Positions 26,641-35,312 of a stretch of 64,000 nucleotides of DNA are shown piece after piece. The notes below the pieces were generated by a model. The model was given only the letters and a program-made list of their open reading frames with translations, had not been told where the DNA came from and searched no databases. A program made the position numbers and the translations under genes. How positions within the stretch are numbered: the stretch's first letter is position 1; every line of letters starts with the position of its first letter. The stretch is taken from assembly GCF_000969905.1 (NCBI RefSeq), contig NZ_CP009520.1, positions 4,402,001-4,466,000 on the forward strand. The letters are read 5' to 3'. Origin of the DNA: Methanosarcina vacuolata Z-761 (lineage in GTDB: Archaea > Halobacteriota > Methanosarcinia > Methanosarcinales > Methanosarcinaceae).

Positions 26641-27669
26641 TTAGTTCTCACTCATGACTTTATCATAGAAACTTGTGTCAAAGATTTCTTCCTTGGTCAG
26701 AGATTTCGGAATATACCCAAGGTCATGCTGAACCTTTGAGTAATTGACAGCTGAGTCTTCAATCAAGGTTGGATCTGTGATCCATGCACCATCCCATTCC
26801 TTAAGAGATTCCTTTACAGTGTCAAGATCCTCTGTAGTCTTATTTGAAAAAATCTGAGCAGCTTCGTCCACATGTTCCTGATTATACTTGGTTGCCTTAA
26901 TATGGGTCTTTACAATCTGCTCCACAATATCGGGGTGCTCCCTGATAAGTTTTCCACTTACGACAAGTACACAGCAAGAATGATTTGCTTCCATCTCTCC
27001 AGACTGCACTATAGTACGCCCAATATTTTCCTTTTCTACAACTGCCGGAGAGGGATGAGGCAGAAACACAGCATCAACCTGTTTAGCTGAAATAGCGGTG
27101 ACAGCATCTCCTGGAGTCATTCCAAGGATTTTCACATCTTTATCAGGATCAAGTCCGTTTTCCTTGAGCCAGTTTCTGAGCAGGGTATCCTGAATAGTTC
27201 CTGGTGGGTAAGTAGCGATCTTAAGGCCCTTTAAGTCTTGAGGGCTTTTGTAGTTGTATTCGTTACGAAGAACAAGACTTGAACCGTTTATCTGGACAGG
27301 CGCAACAATCTTTGCGTCAAGGCCCTGGCTGAGAGCTGTAATTACAGGAGCTGACCCTACATAGGCGGCATCCAGGTCTCCAGCCAGCATAGCCTGCATT
27401 TCAGGGGCTCCTGTAGGAAACTGGTATTCATTAATTTTCGTAATTCCATATGGTGCAAGGTCTTCTTTCCACCATCCTTTTTCAGCCGCAGTCATATATG
27501 CGATCTGATGGGTGCTTGGCTGATAACCAATATTCAGCTCAGTAATTGTAGTGGTCTCTTCAGGTCCGGTTTCGTTCTCAGATACATTTCCTTTATTGGA
27601 TGCACAGCCGGATACGAAAATAGATGCGACCAACAAGAAAGTAAGTATAAGTATGCCTAGTTTTTTCAA
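26641..27669 (-). CDS. ABC transporter substrate-binding lipoprotein, NitT/TauT (SsuA/NMT1-like) family
   Basis: This 342-residue protein has a lipoprotein signal (VSGC, Cys at 22) and a Ser/Glu/Thr-rich linker, so it is anchored outside the membrane. The mature part has the type II periplasmic-binding fold typical of sulfonate, nitrate or pyrimidine-precursor binding proteins, with LNIGYQPSTHQ at the start and GLKIATYPPGT near the hinge. The start is TTG with a strong GAGGTGG ribosome binding site. The ligand is unknown. The upstream region carries an array of palindrome-containing repeats and a divergent regulator. Confidence 0.9.
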   Translation of the reverse strand: MKKLGILILTFLLVASIFVSGCASNKGNVSENETGPEETTTITELNIGYQPSTHQIAYMTAAEKGWWKEDLAPYGITKINEYQFPTGAPEMQAMLAGDLDAAYVGSAPVITALSQGLDAKIVAPVQINGSSLVLRNEYNYKSPQDLKGLKIATYPPGTIQDTLLRNWLKENGLDPDKDVKILGMTPGDAVTAISAKQVDAVFLPHPSPAVVEKENIGRTIVQSGEMEANHSCCVLVVSGKLIREHPDIVEQIVKTHIKATKYNQEHVDEAAQIFSNKTTEDLDTVKESLKEWDGAWITDPTLIEDSAVNYSKVQHDLGYIPKSLTKEEIFDTSFYDKVMSEN

Positions 27670-27710
27670 AGTTCCACCTCAATTAATCCTTACAACTGGT
27701 AATAGTCCTG

Positions 27711-27962
27711 CTGATAATTATCCATGTGCTGATAATTATCCATGTGCTGATAATTATCCATGTGCTGATAATTATCCATGTGCTGATAATTACCATGTGC
27801 TGATAATTATCCATGTGTTGATAATTAATCATGCACTGATAATCTGTATTGATAATTATCCATGTACTGACAGTAGTCCATATACTGATAATCAATCATG
27901 TACTGATAATCTGTATTGATAATTACCATGTACTGACAATAGTCCATATACTGATAATGAAC
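27711..27962 (+). repeat. 18-bp tandem repeat carrying a GATAATTATC palindrome
   Basis: About 15 copies of a unit like CTGATAATTATCCATGTG, spaced mostly 18 bases apart, starting 42 bases upstream of the binding-protein gene. The central GATAATTATC is a perfect ten-base palindrome in most of the gene-proximal copies. The distal part shows a 68-base higher-order repeat (27835 versus 27903) made of four units. The remaining gap up to the divergent regulator is plain AT-rich DNA with TATA-like stretches around 28165-28225. Confidence 0.9.
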
Positions 27963-28327
27963 CATATAAAATGATAACTTTCATTACTACTTTCATTACT
28001 AAATACTGTTTGAAATCGAGATTTCCTATCGAAAAATCACAGACTTTTATCTTTTTTGTCAGCTTTCCATAAACTCTTTTGCAAGAGAGTTTGTACTTCT
28101 CCAGAAGAATCCCGGTAAAAATAAAAAGTAAATATCTAACGGTATATTAATATTTTTACAATTTCCTATATATATTATCTCAAAGTAGCCTTGATTATAT
28201 CCCAAATGTATTAATATATCGGGATATATTTCTCATTAAGGACTAAATTTCCTGTGAAATGTAGATTAAAATGTACATTATTTTTTGTTGTTTAAAACTC
28301 TTTACAGGACTTAAAAGGTTGAATTTT

Positions 28328-28849
28328 ATGAATGTTGCAGACAAAGTTATCAAATCCGCATTTGAATCCGATGAAGTTTTTCAAAAAACGCTTTCCACTG
28401 TAATAAAAGAGGATCTTAACCTCACTGCTGTGGATTTCGCGAAAAAAGCGAATATCCCGCCGAGTACTCTTTACAAGATCCTGTCAGGGAACCGGGACCC
28501 CAACATTAAAACTCTCCGCCAGATAGTGAAAACTATCCGCGATATTAAAGAAACAGATAGTGGAGATTTTATAGCTGTGATTGCAGCTCGCTCGGTGCTT
28601 GACAACATAGTAGAAACAAAGAAAAAGATAGCTGGTAGGCTGGTCACAATAAGGGAATATTCGGCAACCTCAATGGAAGAAGCCATAATAGCAGCCGTTA
28701 ACGCTGAAAGAGATGGAGCAAAAGCCCTTGTTTGCGCCCCTATAGTGAGCCCGACAGTGGAAAAGATCCTCAACATTCCAGTAACAACCATTATTCCAAA
28801 GAACAGCCTTATAGACGCCATTGAACTTGCGCTCAAAAAGATGGAGTAA
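28328..28849 (+). CDS. XRE-type HTH transcriptional regulator with C-terminal sensor-like domain
   Basis: This 173-residue protein was started at the ATG at 28328, which has AGGTTGA upstream. Residues about 30-70 are an HTH (VDFAKKANIPPSTLYKILSGN). The C-terminal 80 residues (SMEEAIIAAVNAERDGAKALVCAPIV and on) look like an alpha/beta ligand-sensing domain, reminiscent of the PrpR N-terminal sensor. It is divergent from the ABC importer and is the likely regulator of that operon through the repeat array, which is inference from position. Confidence 0.8.
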   Translation: MNVADKVIKSAFESDEVFQKTLSTVIKEDLNLTAVDFAKKANIPPSTLYKILSGNRDPNIKTLRQIVKTIRDIKETDSGDFIAVIAARSVLDNIVETKKKIAGRLVTIREYSATSMEEAIIAAVNAERDGAKALVCAPIVSPTVEKILNIPVTTIIPKNSLIDAIELALKKME

Positions 28850-28993
28850 AACTGCATAGAGTGCTAGAAATAAATGCTGCGTCGCGTGGAACAAAAAGTT
28901 TCCTGAAATAAAAGATACTGAATATCTGTCAGCAAAACCCTGAAAGACTGCTGAACGTAAATCAAATTTGAACTGTTCTAAAAATAGGAAGAA

Positions 28994-29016
28994 CCCGCGT
29001 TTTGGGTTAACGCGGG
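28994..29016. terminator. Bidirectional hairpin terminator
   Basis: A perfect eight-base GC-rich stem (CCCGCGTT/AACGCGGG) with a seven-base loop lies between the convergent regulator and S-layer genes and is flanked by T-rich sequence. Confidence 0.8.
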
Positions 29017-29068
29017 AATTTTAAGTTATATTCTCTTTTGTTTTTGAATTTTTTGTTTTCCTGTAGCT

Positions 29069-32000
29069 TTATTTCTTTGGTTTCACCGAGTTAATAAGTT
29101 CTTTTACCTGTTCAGATAGCTTTGACATGTCTCCGCCACCCTTGGTGAAGTAATAAGCAGCTCCACCGATTATTAACAGGACAATGAATCCAAGAATATA
29201 GAGCATTAAGGAAGATTTTTCCTTTACAGTGTAGGTTGAGTTTTCTCCTCCAATTTCAACCTTGTAGGTTCCCGGAACCTCTTCTGCATGCTCAAAGGTT
29301 ACAGTGGTATTGTTCCCAATGCCCAGGGAAACGTCTTTTGAGTCACTTATGTTTCCGTTAATAAGCAACTCCACACTTTCATTTCCTGCAGCATTGCCTG
29401 TATTTTCGACACTAACTGAGATTGTCGTATCCTTACCTGCACTTACCTCTAAAGGATCGATTACCAGGTTTGAGTATGTGTAGTTAGCTTCCAAATCTTT
29501 TACTTTTACATTTATTTCCTGGTCTTCGAATCCTTCTTTTGTTAAGCCCAGTTCAAGAGTGCCTCTTTTATCTGTCTTATAGGTAGCTTTTCCGCTGGAA
29601 TCTGTTTGACCAATGATTTTTCCGTCAATCGATACGTTTGCACCATCAATTGGATCGCCGCCGATTGACTTGACAGCTTCAATGTTCAGGGTATCGCCTA
29701 CATAAACTGTCTCAGGTGAAACATTAACTGTCATTTCCTCTTTTGGAGCACTGACATTAATATTTTTATTTGCAGTTTTGTAGTCATCCTTTTCTGCAGT
29801 TATCTTCAAAGTTCCGACGTCTTTGGCTGTATACTCAACAACTCCATCACCATCGGTTTCGCCTACACTACTTTCGTTAACCGAAACATTAGCGCCTTTT
29901 ATAGATTCATTACCAGCAGTTACTTCGATATCAAACGAATTTCCGGCATAAATCTTATCAGGAACACTTATTTTCAGGGAATTGTTGTCGCTTCCATTAC
30001 CGCCGGTTTCAACTTCCACGAAGGGGTAGAACCTGAGAGTATCGTCATTAGCAGTCTTGAAACTGACATTGCCCATTATCTCGGAGGTTTCATCTTTTCC
30101 AAGACCGATGCTATCATCGTTTTTCATTATAATGCCACTTTCAGAGACGCTTGTGACCTCCATATCGCCAAAAGTATCTCCATTATTGATTTCGGTGTAC
30201 TGGTCCGAGAGCTGGAAGATTCCCTGTACAAAGACAGCAGAGGTCTCACTTCCTTGGAAAACCGTGCCGAAATGGACTATAATCAGCGGTACGTTTTCCG
30301 CGTCTCCAAGATCAGTTTCATAGACATAGTCATCGCCCGAGCTGAGGAATGCCTCGTCTACTACATCACCATCTTTTTCAAGCTGAACCCAGACAGATTC
30401 TCCATTGACATCGACTTCTTTGATATTCAAAGAATAACCCTCTTCAAGGGTAAGGGCAGAACCTGAATCCATAGACCTTTTGTCGTCGCTGTCTGTAAGG
30501 ACTTTACAGAGAATATTATCCGAAAGAAGGCTCACATCATCAACAGCTCCTTCAACGGAACCATCAGTATACCCGGCAAAGTACTTGTCTGCCATGAAAC
30601 CAATAACTGTGAAATTGCCCCATTCGTCGTGATCAAAATCAACCGCCTGTGGTGTTGATTTGTAGACAAGGTTATCTGCAGGTATATTCCTGCCGTCAAG
30701 CTCTTCTACTGTAAGATTTTCAGTCCCAATTCCCTCATCTATGTTGTAATAGAAACCTTCAAAGTTAAAGGGCGTCCAGCTAGGGAGTGAATCACCATCG
30801 ATATCCTCATCATAGACAGTCCCGCGAAGCTCGTATGTACCGGCTTCCGAGGTGTCAAGTATCGGGGCAAAGCGCAGTGTATCATCATCAGCTACCTGAA
30901 TCTGTATTTTACCCATAAGGTCTACTGTGTCTCCCTTATCAAATCCGACGCTATCATCATTCTCCATCTTTATTTCACTGCTGCTAACGGAAGTTACTTC
31001 CATTTCCCCAAAAGTATCTCCGTTTTCAACTTCTACATAATCATCCGAAATCTGGAAGAGACCCTGTATGAAGACAGCAGAGGTTTCAGCTCCTTCAAAA
31101 ACCGTGCCTATATGGGCAATGATTATGGGCACATCTTCTGAGTCTCCAAGATCAGTTTCATAGACATAGTCGTCGCCCGATTTGAGGAATGCTTCGTCTA
31201 CTACATCACCATCTTTTTCAAGCTGGACCCAGACAGATTCTCCATTGACATCAACTTCCACGATATTCAGTGAATATCCTTCTTCGAGAACAAGAGAATC
31301 TCCGGCGTTTGCTGATTTTTTATCGTCAGTGTCTATGAGAATCTTGGAAAGAACCCCATCAGAAATAGGGCTGATGTCATCTCCTATAACTGTGGAATTA
31401 TTTTCAGTATAGCCTGCAAAGTATTTCTCTGCCATGAACCCGATTATCTGATATGAACCCCATTTACTGTATTCAAAATCAGTCTCAGTAGGTTTTGTGG
31501 AGTACTCAATATTTCCTGATTTTATGCTGCTACCTATATCTGTAATGGTCATTTCTTCTGAGGATACTCCGGAATCAAGATCATAGTAGAAGCCTGAGTA
31601 ACTCTGGGCAGTCCATGTGTAAGTTGTGGGCATTCCTTTTTCCCAGATCCTATTCCCAGTTGAATTATCTGTAGAAGACCCGACGCTTACAGTCCATGTT
31701 TTTGTCGAATCATCGTAAGTACCATTAGGATCACTTACCACTGCCTTGAGGGTATAATTTCCTGCACTGTCTTCTTCAAAGTCGTATGAAGAAGAGGTTA
31801 CACTTTCATCTTTTTTCTTTGATTCGCTATCAACAAGCCACTCAACATTAATATCCTGGTCGTCCGTGCTGGAGTTGACCTGGAAAGTTTTAGATGCTCC
31901 TTTATCGACTGAAACAGTTCCTTCGGAGGGGTCAACATTAACAGATAATCCTCCGACCGTTGATATTTTCCATTTCCAGGATTTTTCTACACTGCCATTT

Positions 32001-32557
32001 TCGTTTTCTGCACTCATTTTAATTGTATGCATGCCCTGTGTTGCAGAAGTATTGATATATGATGAATCAGTGACAGAATTGTTTTCCTGAACCTGGACAT
32101 CATCAACATACCATGTCATATTTGAAGTCTGGCTAATAGTTGCATTAAATTTTCTTGATTGTCCTACGTTATTGTTAACGGTTGTGTATGAAGGGAAAAA
32201 TGATGTGATTTGCGGTACATCCGACCCTCCGGTTACACTCCAGGTTCTACTCCCTCCAGTTGACTGAACAATCGCTTTGACGTCGTATGTACCTTGCGTA
32301 ACGGTGTGATTGAGGGTAGAGGTATTCGTTGCACTATCATACGATGTTTCGGAAACATTGCTTCCATCAATCTGCCAGTCAATAGTTGCTGACTCGTTTG
32401 TTTGAATGCTAAAATCTTGAATCTCGCCGACTGTCTTATTGACCGTCGCATTGTCTCCAGGCGATGCTGCTATTATACTCGGAGCTGCAGCTGCAGTTCC
32501 GCAAAATAGCCCTAGCACCAGAATTGCTGTAAATATTTGTAAACTAGCTTTTTTCAT
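29069..32557 (-). CDS. large S-layer family protein with two Methanosarcina S-layer domains
   Basis: This 1162-residue secreted protein has a signal peptide (residues 1-24, ending AAAA). Residues about 25-290 hold three Ig/PKD-like repeats. Residues about 305-575 and 590-860 are two copies of the duplicated Methanosarcinales S-layer domain, each with FYY(D/N)(L/I)D, SGDDYVYETDLGD and VWVQLEKDGDVV. Two carboxypeptidase-regulatory-like beta domains follow, then a CARDB-like domain, then a transmembrane helix (about 1125-1147) and a Lys-rich tail. The major S-layer proteins of the genus are much shorter, so this is probably an accessory envelope protein. The start has AGAAGGAT upstream. Confidence 0.88.
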   Translation of the reverse strand: MKKASLQIFTAILVLGLFCGTAAAAPSIIAASPGDNATVNKTVGEIQDFSIQTNESATIDWQIDGSNVSETSYDSATNTSTLNHTVTQGTYDVKAIVQSTGGSRTWSVTGGSDVPQITSFFPSYTTVNNNVGQSRKFNATISQTSNMTWYVDDVQVQENNSVTDSSYINTSATQGMHTIKMSAENENGSVEKSWKWKISTVGGLSVNVDPSEGTVSVDKGASKTFQVNSSTDDQDINVEWLVDSESKKKDESVTSSSYDFEEDSAGNYTLKAVVSDPNGTYDDSTKTWTVSVGSSTDNSTGNRIWEKGMPTTYTWTAQSYSGFYYDLDSGVSSEEMTITDIGSSIKSGNIEYSTKPTETDFEYSKWGSYQIIGFMAEKYFAGYTENNSTVIGDDISPISDGVLSKILIDTDDKKSANAGDSLVLEEGYSLNIVEVDVNGESVWVQLEKDGDVVDEAFLKSGDDYVYETDLGDSEDVPIIIAHIGTVFEGAETSAVFIQGLFQISDDYVEVENGDTFGEMEVTSVSSSEIKMENDDSVGFDKGDTVDLMGKIQIQVADDDTLRFAPILDTSEAGTYELRGTVYDEDIDGDSLPSWTPFNFEGFYYNIDEGIGTENLTVEELDGRNIPADNLVYKSTPQAVDFDHDEWGNFTVIGFMADKYFAGYTDGSVEGAVDDVSLLSDNILCKVLTDSDDKRSMDSGSALTLEEGYSLNIKEVDVNGESVWVQLEKDGDVVDEAFLSSGDDYVYETDLGDAENVPLIIVHFGTVFQGSETSAVFVQGIFQLSDQYTEINNGDTFGDMEVTSVSESGIIMKNDDSIGLGKDETSEIMGNVSFKTANDDTLRFYPFVEVETGGNGSDNNSLKISVPDKIYAGNSFDIEVTAGNESIKGANVSVNESSVGETDGDGVVEYTAKDVGTLKITAEKDDYKTANKNINVSAPKEEMTVNVSPETVYVGDTLNIEAVKSIGGDPIDGANVSIDGKIIGQTDSSGKATYKTDKRGTLELGLTKEGFEDQEINVKVKDLEANYTYSNLVIDPLEVSAGKDTTISVSVENTGNAAGNESVELLINGNISDSKDVSLGIGNNTTVTFEHAEEVPGTYKVEIGGENSTYTVKEKSSLMLYILGFIVLLIIGGAAYYFTKGGGDMSKLSEQVKELINSVKPKK

Positions 32558-32719
32558 GTTCTATCCTTCTGAACCTTGTGCATAAATTATTATGAATTTA
32601 GTCAGTTTCTCCTGAGACTTGCTCGATTTTTGTAAGTTTTTTGGGCTTATCAATCAAGAGTTTCTAAATTTTCGTCTCTCTAATCCAGGCTTTTGTTTCA
32701 CAGGGGTAATTATTGTTAA

Positions 32720-33742
32720 TCAGGAGGATCTATCAACAGCTTCGGCTTTTAACTGCTGGTATCCTCTCTGCTCTATAGTTATAAGGTTGCATTCTGGAGA
32801 TTCGAGCACAATGCCTGCTTCATACTTTGTACATTCTCCTATAACGACTAAGTTACATATATTTTGTACTTTTTTGATCTTTTGTGGATCAATTGTAATA
32901 AGAAGTTCGAAATCTCCACCCGTGTAAAGGGCAAATTCCCTTAGCTTGTCCGGATTTGAAGCAAATTTCCGGACTTCCACGAGGATAGGAAGGGCATTTT
33001 CCCGGACCCTGAAGCCCACACGGCTCTGCCTGGAAAAGTCGTAAAGGGACATTGCAAGGCCGTCACTCGTATCCATCATAGACGTGACTGCTCCGGACTC
33101 AGCCAGCATCCTTGCTTCTTTCGTGCGCGGGACAGGCTCAAAAAGTGCATTCAGGACAGTTTCGCTCACAGGCTTGCGAGACTGAAGGGCCTCCAGAGCT
33201 GCTCCTGCTGACCCTGTATAACCTGTGACACAGACAAGGTCACCTGGTCTTGCTCCACGCCGAAGAAGGAGCTGGTCTTTTTTCACTCTGCCAAGTGCCG
33301 TCCCTGTAATTGTCAGTTCTGCGTGAGTATCAAGATCGCCTCCTATAATCGTAGTTCCGCAGAATTCGGCACATGCCTGCATACCTTTTGCAAGGGCTTC
33401 AACAAAAGCAATTTCGGTATCTGCAGGCATCCCAATTGCCATAACAAGCCCTATGGGCTCTGCACCCATGGCTGCAATGTCACTGAGGTTTACGGCTGCT
33501 GACATCCAGCCCATCTGCCAGGGCGTCATCTCTTCCGGAAAATCAGTAGTCCTATGCAGCATATCGGTGGTAACAACCAGGCAGTCTTCGCCTTTCAGGT
33601 CAAGGACGGCGCAGTCATCCGAACCTGCGCCTATAAGGATTCCTTCCTGTCCTTTCTCCCTGCCGTCAGGTGCTTTGAAAATCTCAGATAAAATGGAGAT
33701 TAGAGCGCGCTCTCCAACTGAAGATACTTTTGTGTTTTTCAT
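32720..33742 (-). CDS. thiL: thiamine-monophosphate kinase
   Basis: This enzyme phosphorylates thiamine monophosphate to the diphosphate cofactor. At 340 residues it has the PurM-like fold with GSDDCAVL near residue 40, VTTDMLHRTTDFP, NLSDIAAMGAEP and GGDLDTH (the metal- and phosphate-binding motifs), and a C-terminal TGGDFELL. Normal length. No ribosome binding site is visible, so the transcript may be leaderless. It lies upstream of the S-layer gene on the same strand, with a 162-base gap. Confidence 0.93.
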   Translation of the reverse strand: MKNTKVSSVGERALISILSEIFKAPDGREKGQEGILIGAGSDDCAVLDLKGEDCLVVTTDMLHRTTDFPEEMTPWQMGWMSAAVNLSDIAAMGAEPIGLVMAIGMPADTEIAFVEALAKGMQACAEFCGTTIIGGDLDTHAELTITGTALGRVKKDQLLLRRGARPGDLVCVTGYTGSAGAALEALQSRKPVSETVLNALFEPVPRTKEARMLAESGAVTSMMDTSDGLAMSLYDFSRQSRVGFRVRENALPILVEVRKFASNPDKLREFALYTGGDFELLITIDPQKIKKVQNICNLVVIGECTKYEAGIVLESPECNLITIEQRGYQQLKAEAVDRSS

Positions 33743-34176
33743 GGTTTTTTTGAAAAAGATGATTTTTGTTTTCCTTTCTAGATAAATGCACTCTGTGAAC
33801 CAAAAATACTGAGTTTCTCTCCTTTATTTAATTTGTGTAACACATAAAGTAATACAAAAATTTTAATAGTTCTCACCGAACCATTTTCGGTACTGAGAAA
33901 GACGTTTTCTCAAAAAGTCTATTTTTTTCCACGAGCATTGAATAAATAAATTTTCTCAAATAAATTTCTTAAGGGCTTCACATTTGCCTTTTATCTCTAG
34001 GGATGTATAAGACTTTTGTAAACTTCAAATTCATTTGAACTTAAAACATGTTTTTCTGTAGGACTCTAAAAGAGAATAGTTTACACTTTATTCACAATGC
34101 AGACAAAAAAGAAAAGTACAAAAAGAAAAAAACGAATTAATATCCATAAACTGTCAGAGCGGGTCAGAAAACATTA

Positions 34177-34345
34177 TGCTGGATTCTGCAAGATTATGGC
34201 ACATCAGATCAGGCCAGATCAGAAAACATTAGATGCTGGATTCTGCAAGATTATGTCACATAAGATCAGAAAACATTAGGTGCTGGATTCTGCAAGATTA
34301 TGTCACATAAGATCAGAAAACATTAGGTGCTGGATTCTGCAAGAT
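34177..34345 (+). repeat. 47-bp tandem repeat
   Basis: Copies of a unit beginning TGCTGGATTCTGCAAGATTA start at 34177, 34234, 34281 and 34328; the last three are spaced exactly 47 bases and the first carries a ten-base insertion. The array runs straight into the 66-bp repeat, which shares the AGATTATGTCA(C/T)A core. The 430 bases between thiL and this array show no gene. Confidence 0.88.
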
Positions 34346-34530
34346 TATGTCATACAGAATCAGAGATCACTTCGTCTCCGCTTTCTCTTGTTCTTATTGA
34401 TTCCATCAGATTATGTCATACAGAATCAGAGATCACTTCGTCGCCACTTTCTCTTGTTCTTATTGATTCCATCAGATTATGTCATACAGAATCAGAGATC
34501 ATTTCATCTCCGCTTTCTCTTGTTCTTATT
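34342..34530 (+). repeat. 66-bp tandem repeat including the 3' end of nrdG
   Basis: Copies start at 34342, 34408 and 34474, spaced exactly 66 bases. The third copy contains the nrdG stop codon and last 15 or so codons. The first two are downstream duplicates of that gene end with a few base changes. Confidence 0.9.
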
Positions 34531-35264
34531 CTCACATTTTCCAGAAAACTTTTTGCGATTTTTCCCAGTTCATATAGTTCATCCCTTTCCAGAACCCGCA
34601 GCTCTCTTAAATTTTCCTGCAAGCTATGTTCCGGAATACCCTGCTGCAATACATAGGTAAGTTCTCTATTTTTCATATGTTTCGAGATCCAGGCAGCTAT
34701 ACGGGCTATTTCTTCCCTGCTTCCGATAAAATCTCTAATTAATGTTGTCCGAAGTTCCAGTTCTAAGCCGCAGGAATCTGCAATCTCAAGCGTTTTTATT
34801 ACAGATGCAGTTATCGGTTCTGGAGTCTCTTTCACAGCTTCTGATTTTTTGAAGCCCGTAACTTTCCCATAAAGTTCGGGATCGTCCGGGGGAGCTTTTA
34901 TATCTATAAAAAATTTATCAACTAGCTTTCTTTTAACCAGTTCATTTGCCATTTCAGGGTAGCAGCCGTTTGTATGAATTCCAATTGCAAGCTCCATTTC
35001 TCTCGCAAATTCAGCAAGAGGAATAACTGCTTCCTGCATCAGAGGTTCTCCTCCTGAAAATACAACTGCACTTACAAAGGGTTTCGATTCTTTAATCTGC
35101 TTTTCCACGAATTCCAATTCTACAGGGTTAAACCCCTGGAGGTAGGGATGGTTCTGGCAGTAGGGGCAGCGAAGCGGGCATCCCCGAAAAAAGATAGTAA
35201 CTGCCGCCCTCCCTTTCCAGTCCACGGTAGAGAGCGGGACAGTACCTGCGTAGTTTACTTTCAT
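34482..35264 (-). CDS. nrdG: anaerobic ribonucleotide reductase activating radical SAM protein
   Basis: This enzyme uses SAM and a 4Fe-4S cluster to place the glycyl radical on NrdD. The cluster motif CPLRCPYC is at residues 29-36, followed by the GGEP motif (VVFSGGEPLM). The 260 residues are longer than bacterial NrdG and match the PflA-like form found beside archaeal nrdD. It lies 48 bases downstream of nrdD on the same strand. The last codons are tandemly duplicated downstream. Confidence 0.88.
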   Translation of the reverse strand: MKVNYAGTVPLSTVDWKGRAAVTIFFRGCPLRCPYCQNHPYLQGFNPVELEFVEKQIKESKPFVSAVVFSGGEPLMQEAVIPLAEFAREMELAIGIHTNGCYPEMANELVKRKLVDKFFIDIKAPPDDPELYGKVTGFKKSEAVKETPEPITASVIKTLEIADSCGLELELRTTLIRDFIGSREEIARIAAWISKHMKNRELTYVLQQGIPEHSLQENLRELRVLERDELYELGKIAKSFLENVRIRTRESGDEMISDSV

Positions 35265-35312
35265 GACCTACGTTCTCACGCTTTTATGTATAAAAAAGGA
35301 TTAAAGGAACCC

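Noticed and set aside
27551-27919. Two frames across the 18-bp palindromic repeat upstream of the ABC operon
   Set aside because: Low-complexity translation of the repeat, overlapping the start of the binding-protein gene; not conserved-looking proteins.
34097-34660. Small frames across the 47-bp and 66-bp repeats
   Set aside because: They consist of translated repeats and run antisense into nrdG. No ribosome binding site was seen.
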